From: JACRBK01 sp964427955
GTDB lineage: Bacteria > Chloroflexota > Anaerolineae > Aggregatilineales > Aggregatilineaceae
DNA: 7,981 bases
Direction of reading: 5' to 3'
Assembly (NCBI GenBank): GCA_964427955.1
Contig: CAYRWY010000283.1
Coordinates: 1 to 7,981 of the forward strand
Within the stretch, counting starts at the first letter, position 1. Every line of letters begins with the position of its first letter. The notes beneath the pieces were generated by a model. That model had not been told where the DNA came from. It ran no database searches and was given only the letters and a program-made list of their open reading frames with translations. This document shows, piece by piece, positions 4,934 to 7,981 of this stretch. A program made the translations under genes and the position numbers.

Positions 4934-6148
4934 ATGCACCACTTCACGCGTACCTTGCACAGACTCCTTTCCCGGCGCGGGCGCAGCATCCCCTTGATTC
5001 TGCTTGCGCTGGTGTTGGCCGCAGCGTTGGTCCCCGCGACGACTCCCGCCCAGGCCCGGCAGGCCAACGTCCTCAAGATCGGCTGTCTCGACGTGGCCAA
5101 CAGCGATCTCGCCAACGGCGCGCAGCTCGCCATCGATCAGATCAATTCCAGCGGCGGGATCAGCGCCGCCGGGGGCACTTACCAGGTCCAACTGCTGACC
5201 CTGGCCGCGCCGCCGACCGCCGAGTCGCTGCCGGAGGACATCACCAGCCTGGTCGCCCAGAATATCGTCGCGCTGCTAGGCCCCTCCTCCAACGTGGCCC
5301 TGACCCCGGACAACATTCAACAACTGGTCAACAGCGGCGTCCCGGTGCTGACCGGCGCGACGTCGGACTCGCTCACCAACGACGACACCGGCGATGCCCT
5401 GTTCCGCATCCGCGCCCCGGAGCGGGTGTACAGCGCCGCGCTGGCCTCGTATCTGCTCGACGACCTGGGCCTGACCTCGTTTGCCCTGGTGCAAACCGAC
5501 GTCGATTCGACCGAAGCGCTGTTCGACTTCCAGGATGTGCTGAGCAGCCGGGGGATCAAGCCCGCCAGCACGGTGCAGCTTGAAGATGTCAGCGGATTGG
5601 TCGAGCAGGCGCAAACCCTGCTGTCCGCCAACCCGGAAGCCGTGGTGATGTGGGGCGAATACCAGGATGCCCAGGTCTTGATCAAGATGCTGCGCAAGGG
5701 CGGTTGGACCGGCCAGTTCGCCTACCGCATGGCCGACGAAGCGGCGCGCAGCGGCGTGCTGCTCAAAGATTACGCCGAGGACGTGATCGGCGTGACGTCG
5801 TGGTCGTATGCCTACACCGGCAAAGCGGCGCGGATCTTCCTGCACGATTACATGCTGTCGCTGGCCGAAATCCCCGGACCGCTGGCCGTCGCGAGTTACG
5901 ATGCCGTGTGGTATCTGCGCGCCGTGATCCTGTCGGCGGGGGTCGATCCTGCCGCGATCAAGACGGGCTTGATGGCGGGCGCCCCGGTGGCCCTGGTCGC
6001 GGGCACGCTGCATCCGGCAGAACTCGCCAATGGCGACCTGCTGCGGATGGCGATGGTCTACGAATTGGGTGCTGGCGGCGGGCCGAGTGTGGTCGCAGTG
6101 TTCGACGATGCCACCCGCCTGCAAATCGAGGATGCGGGCAACCAGTAA
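4934..6148 (+). CDS. Exported substrate-binding protein, LivJ-like (Peripla_BP_6 type)
   Basis: A 404-residue protein. The N-terminus has arginines (6-18), a hydrophobic stretch IPLILLALVLAAALV (19-33) and a likely cleavage after AQA (about 41); no lipobox Cys is present. The mature part follows the type I periplasmic binding fold of branched-chain amino acid binding proteins: VLKIGCL (46-52), NGAQLAIDQINSSGGI (61-76), LLGPSSN (114-120), GVPVLTGATSDSLTND (135-150), a second lobe starting FRIRAPERVYSAALASYL, AVVMWGEYQDAQVLIKMLRKGGW (split over 237-258), and YDAVWYLRAVILSAG (322-336). The first loop, usually IG followed by about 17 residues with a TGP motif before the NGA helix, has only about 10 residues here, so ligand contacts differ. 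No permease or ATPase gene follows; a terminator does. It may bind a small polar ligand for sensing or for a transporter encoded elsewhere. Confidence 0.85.
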   Translation: MHHFTRTLHRLLSRRGRSIPLILLALVLAAALVPATTPAQARQANVLKIGCLDVANSDLANGAQLAIDQINSSGGISAAGGTYQVQLLTLAAPPTAESLPEDITSLVAQNIVALLGPSSNVALTPDNIQQLVNSGVPVLTGATSDSLTNDDTGDALFRIRAPERVYSAALASYLLDDLGLTSFALVQTDVDSTEALFDFQDVLSSRGIKPASTVQLEDVSGLVEQAQTLLSANPEAVVMWGEYQDAQVLIKMLRKGGWTGQFAYRMADEAARSGVLLKDYAEDVIGVTSWSYAYTGKAARIFLHDYMLSLAEIPGPLAVASYDAVWYLRAVILSAGVDPAAIKTGLMAGAPVALVAGTLHPAELANGDLLRMAMVYELGAGGGPSVVAVFDDATRLQIEDAGNQ

Positions 6149-6158
6149 CGGGGACGGC

Positions 6159-6217
6159 GTAGGGGAGCACCCGCGTGTGCTCCCGTTTTTCGGGCGGACA
6201 CGTTGGTCCGCCCCTAC
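6159..6217. repeat. Head-to-head pair of GTAGGGG hairpin repeats
   Basis: Copy one (6159-6184) starts GTAGGGG and folds GGGAGCAC with GTGCTCCC. Copy two is on the opposite strand (6217-6192) and also starts GTAGGGG; on the plus strand it is GGGCGGAC (6192-6199) with GTCCGCCC (6206-6213), then CTAC. Aligned in the same sense, the two 26-nt copies agree at about 20 positions, and the stem differences are paired (A-T versus C-G, C-G versus G-C). The outer GTAGGGG/CCCCTAC ends could pair too. The short link between copies is the terminator T-tract. Confidence 0.78.
6163..6190 (+). terminator. Intrinsic terminator of the binding-protein gene
   Basis: GGGAGCAC (6163-6170) pairs perfectly with GTGCTCCC (6177-6184) around a 6-nt loop and is followed by GTTTTT (6185-6190). 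It starts 14 nt after the stop codon of the binding-protein gene. The hairpin is at the same time a copy of the GTAGGGG repeat. Confidence 0.88.
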
Positions 6218-6266
6218 GATTTCCGTCGTTAAGAGTTAAGCCGCATCCCTACGCCCCCGGCTGAAG

Positions 6267-6300
6267 TTGACGCTTATGGGGCAGCCCGGCGGGGCGGTCG
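6267..6300 (+). repeat. Degenerate copy of the 3421-3454 repeat
   Basis: Aligned without gaps to 3421-3454, 26 of 34 bases agree, including TTGACGC, the central CCCGGCGGG and GGGC. The changes break the outer stem, and no CCTACGAT follows. It reads as a decayed member of the same repeat family in the same orientation. Confidence 0.5.
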
Positions 6301-6318
6301 TTTTCTTCGCGAAGAAAA
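6301..6318. promoter_or_regulatory. Perfect 18-bp palindrome before the glycosidase-like gene
   Basis: TTTTCTTCGCGAAGAAAA is its own reverse complement, with no spacer. It ends 9 nt before the ATG at 6328, and its right arm runs into the purine-rich stretch that would serve as ribosome binding site. A spacer-free dyad suits a dimeric DNA-binding protein; as RNA it could form a 7-bp stem with a 4-nt loop and mask the translation start. Neither role is proven. Confidence 0.6.
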
Positions 6319-6327
6319 GAGTCATCG

Positions 6328-7981
6328 ATGCAAGTCACTCCGACGGCAGATGGGATTCTGTTGGTGCGCGATCCCACTGCCGATCTGCGCTATGACATGG
6401 GGAATCCGCGCCTGTTCGCCGCGCTGAATGGCGCAGGTCACATCACCGAGTTCGGTCTGCCCGAAGGCATCTCGGTGGTGCGTTCGTGGCTGTCGGGAAT
6501 GCAGGTCGAAGGCGTGCCCGCGAGCTGGAACGAGGCGGAAGCCATCGGGCGCTCGTGGACGCTGCGCGGCACCAGCGTGGACGCCGAAATCGCGGTGCGG
6601 ACCGTCTGCGATGCCGCACACCCGGCGGTGCTCCAGGTGTGGCGCGTGTCCAACCACGGCCCGGTCGAGCGCATGGTCAGCCTGGACCTGGACGTGTCGT
6701 TCGATCTCCACCCGCCCCCGGTCCGCGTCGGGATGTCGGCGGCCAATCCCCGGCTGTACCGCTTCGTGCGCGATAACCTGCTGACGCGGCGGCTCCTGGG
6801 TCCGTGGCGCTGGGGCGTCTTCCACCGCCTGGCCGAAGCGCAGCGCTACCTGCTCACGCACCTGGGACATCCTCCGCTGGACGTCGAACTGCTCAGCGAC
6901 GGCGTGCGCGTACGCGGCGACGTGACGGCTACCCTGCGCGCGGGCGAGACGCCCACCGTCCTGACGTCAACGCCCTACGGCGTGCAAATGAACTTCCGCT
7001 TCACCGTCGGACCGGGCCGCTCGCACCTGCTGCCGCTGGTCCTGGCGGTAGGCCATTACCCCGATCCTTCCGCCTACCGCACGATCCTGCAAGAAGCCGA
7101 CGAGTACGCCGCCTGGCTGATGTCCGCCTTCGAGCATGACGATCCGGTCCTGCGCAGCCTGTACAGCGCCTGCCTGAATACCGCCATCGCCATGTACAAG
7201 GAGATGCCCAGCGGCTTCGCCGGGCTGTGGGCCGGGGCGGGCTACCGCTACCCGCCGCGCGTGTACTACCGCGACAGCTATTGGACGGCCCTGACGCTGC
7301 TCCCCTACCGGCCCGACTGGATACGCAATACCCTGCTGGCGCTGGCCTCCGGCGTGCACCCGGACGGCACCTGCCCCAGCGGCGTGATCGACCGGGCGGT
7401 GCTGCCCTTCGAGGATCAGGATTTACCCGGCGCGATGGACTGGCTGCCCGATCACCTCGATTCGCCCGCCTACTTCGTGCTGCTGCTGCACGAGTACCTG
7501 ACCTGGACCGGCGACATGTCGCTGCTGAACGAGCAGTTGGAGGACGGGCGCACGATCTGGTCCTGCGCGCAGGCGTGTCTCAACCGCCTGACGGCCAACC
7601 CCGCCAAAGATCGCGCGCCCAACGACTGGGCGGACAACGTGCTGCGCAGCGAGTGGGTCACCTATGACCTGGCGCTGGTGGTGGGCGCGCTGAACGCCGC
7701 CGCCGAGACGGCCCGGCACCTGGGGGAATCGAATGACGCGACCACCTACGCGCAGGACGCCTACCAGATCAGCCAACTGCTCCAGATTCACAACTGGGAT
7801 GACACGCTCGGCCATTACCTGGATTACCGCCGGACCGGCGATTACGGCGGGCCCCCGCTGAGCGAGAATCACCTGGCGCTGGATACGCCGCTGGCGCTGC
7901 GCTTCGGCGCCACGTCATCCGACCGGGGCGAGCGCGTCCTGTCCGGCATGCACGACCGGCTGCCAACCCCGCACCAAGGGT
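6328..7981 (+). CDS. Six-hairpin (alpha/alpha toroid) glycosidase-like protein, 3' partial
   Basis: The frame is open from ATG 6328 to the window end (551 codons, no stop), so the C-terminus is missing. Residues about 1-240 look like a beta-sandwich N-terminal domain with many short strands. From about 250 the sequence becomes a helical repeat typical of glycogen-debranching, GH15, GH63 and related six-hairpin glycosidases: YYRDSYWTALTLLPYRPDW (313-331), VHPDGTCPSGV (343-353), DHLDSPAYFVLLLHEYLTWTGD (split at 375-396), PNDWADN (431-437) and YDLALVVGALNAAAETARHLG (split at 446-466). Asp316, Asp433 and Asp436 are candidate active-site acids by analogy with RD-x-YW and W-x-D motifs; this is inference. 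There is no signal peptide, so it probably acts on a sugar or oligosaccharide in the cytosol. Only a weak A/G-rich stretch (6311-6321) serves as Shine-Dalgarno. The superfamily is likely; family and substrate are unsure. Confidence 0.78.
   Translation, partial: MQVTPTADGILLVRDPTADLRYDMGNPRLFAALNGAGHITEFGLPEGISVVRSWLSGMQVEGVPASWNEAEAIGRSWTLRGTSVDAEIAVRTVCDAAHPAVLQVWRVSNHGPVERMVSLDLDVSFDLHPPPVRVGMSAANPRLYRFVRDNLLTRRLLGPWRWGVFHRLAEAQRYLLTHLGHPPLDVELLSDGVRVRGDVTATLRAGETPTVLTSTPYGVQMNFRFTVGPGRSHLLPLVLAVGHYPDPSAYRTILQEADEYAAWLMSAFEHDDPVLRSLYSACLNTAIAMYKEMPSGFAGLWAGAGYRYPPRVYYRDSYWTALTLLPYRPDWIRNTLLALASGVHPDGTCPSGVIDRAVLPFEDQDLPGAMDWLPDHLDSPAYFVLLLHEYLTWTGDMSLLNEQLEDGRTIWSCAQACLNRLTANPAKDRAPNDWADNVLRSEWVTYDLALVVGALNAAAETARHLGESNDATTYAQDAYQISQLLQIHNWDDTLGHYLDYRRTGDYGGPPLSENHLALDTPLALRFGATSSDRGERVLSGMHDRLPTPHQG

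Noticed and set aside
5276..6124. Minus-strand open frame (282 codons) inside the binding-protein gene
   Set aside because: Fully within a recognisable Peripla_BP_6-type gene; Arg/Gly/His-rich translation without motifs.
6230..6240. Direct repeat TTAAGAGTTAAG after the hairpin pair, as a possible target-site duplication
   Set aside because: The two TTAAG copies are adjacent and do not flank the element.
6322..6870. Minus-strand open frame (182 codons) over the start of the glycosidase-like gene
   Set aside because: The plus-strand frame runs uninterrupted for 551 codons with glycosidase-like motifs; the antisense frame shows none.

Overview
The window looks like a GC-rich bacterial chromosome, most likely an Anaerolineae-type member of the Chloroflexota. 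This is an inference from style. The exported proteins have Pro/Thr/Gly-rich linkers, one carries a C-terminal SH3-like domain framed by cysteines, there is a periplasmic-binding-type protein, and short palindromic repeats of the 'CTCACCCC…GGGGTGAG' and 'GTAGGGG…CCC' kinds fill the gaps between genes. No rRNA, tRNA, CRISPR array, phage gene or transposase was seen.

Layout. (a) 2-163 is the 3' end of a response-regulator receiver domain, closed by a strong intrinsic terminator (191-227). (b) 319-1710 and 1740-3281 are two plus-strand genes 29 nt apart, probably one operon. Both encode exported proteins: a beta-propeller-like protein with a C-terminal SH3-like domain, then a protein with a tandem-repeat linker followed by a duplicated domain. 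(c) 3282-3462 is a convergent gap filled by a 116-bp nested inverted-repeat element and a GTAGGGG-type hairpin. (d) 3463-4224 and 4221-4772 are a minus-strand operon read regulator first: an ArsR-like winged-helix regulator overlapping by ATGA an alpha/beta hydrolase. Its promoter is very clear and has a dyad in the spacer between -35 and -10. (e) 4934-6148 is a divergent plus-strand gene for an exported substrate-binding-type protein, ended by a terminator (6163-6190). (f) 6159-6318 is a dense stretch of hairpin repeats ending in a perfect 18-bp palindrome. (g) 6328 to the window end is an open reading frame for a six-hairpin (alpha/alpha toroid) glycosidase-like protein, cut by the window edge.

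How they may work together. The regulator/hydrolase pair is the only unit with visible control logic: the regulator probably represses its own operon, and perhaps the divergent gene. The two exported proteins of (b) are probably made together and work outside the membrane, but no substrate can be read from them. The binding protein stands alone, without permease or ATPase genes, and has a shortened ligand loop, so a sensing or scavenging role is as likely as transport. The glycosidase-like gene appears to be its own unit, with a candidate operator just before its start.

Every intergenic gap is under 200 bp. I see no convincing, wholly new multi-gene system. The most interesting material is the repeat structures and dyads between genes, and the unassigned exported protein with the duplicated domain.
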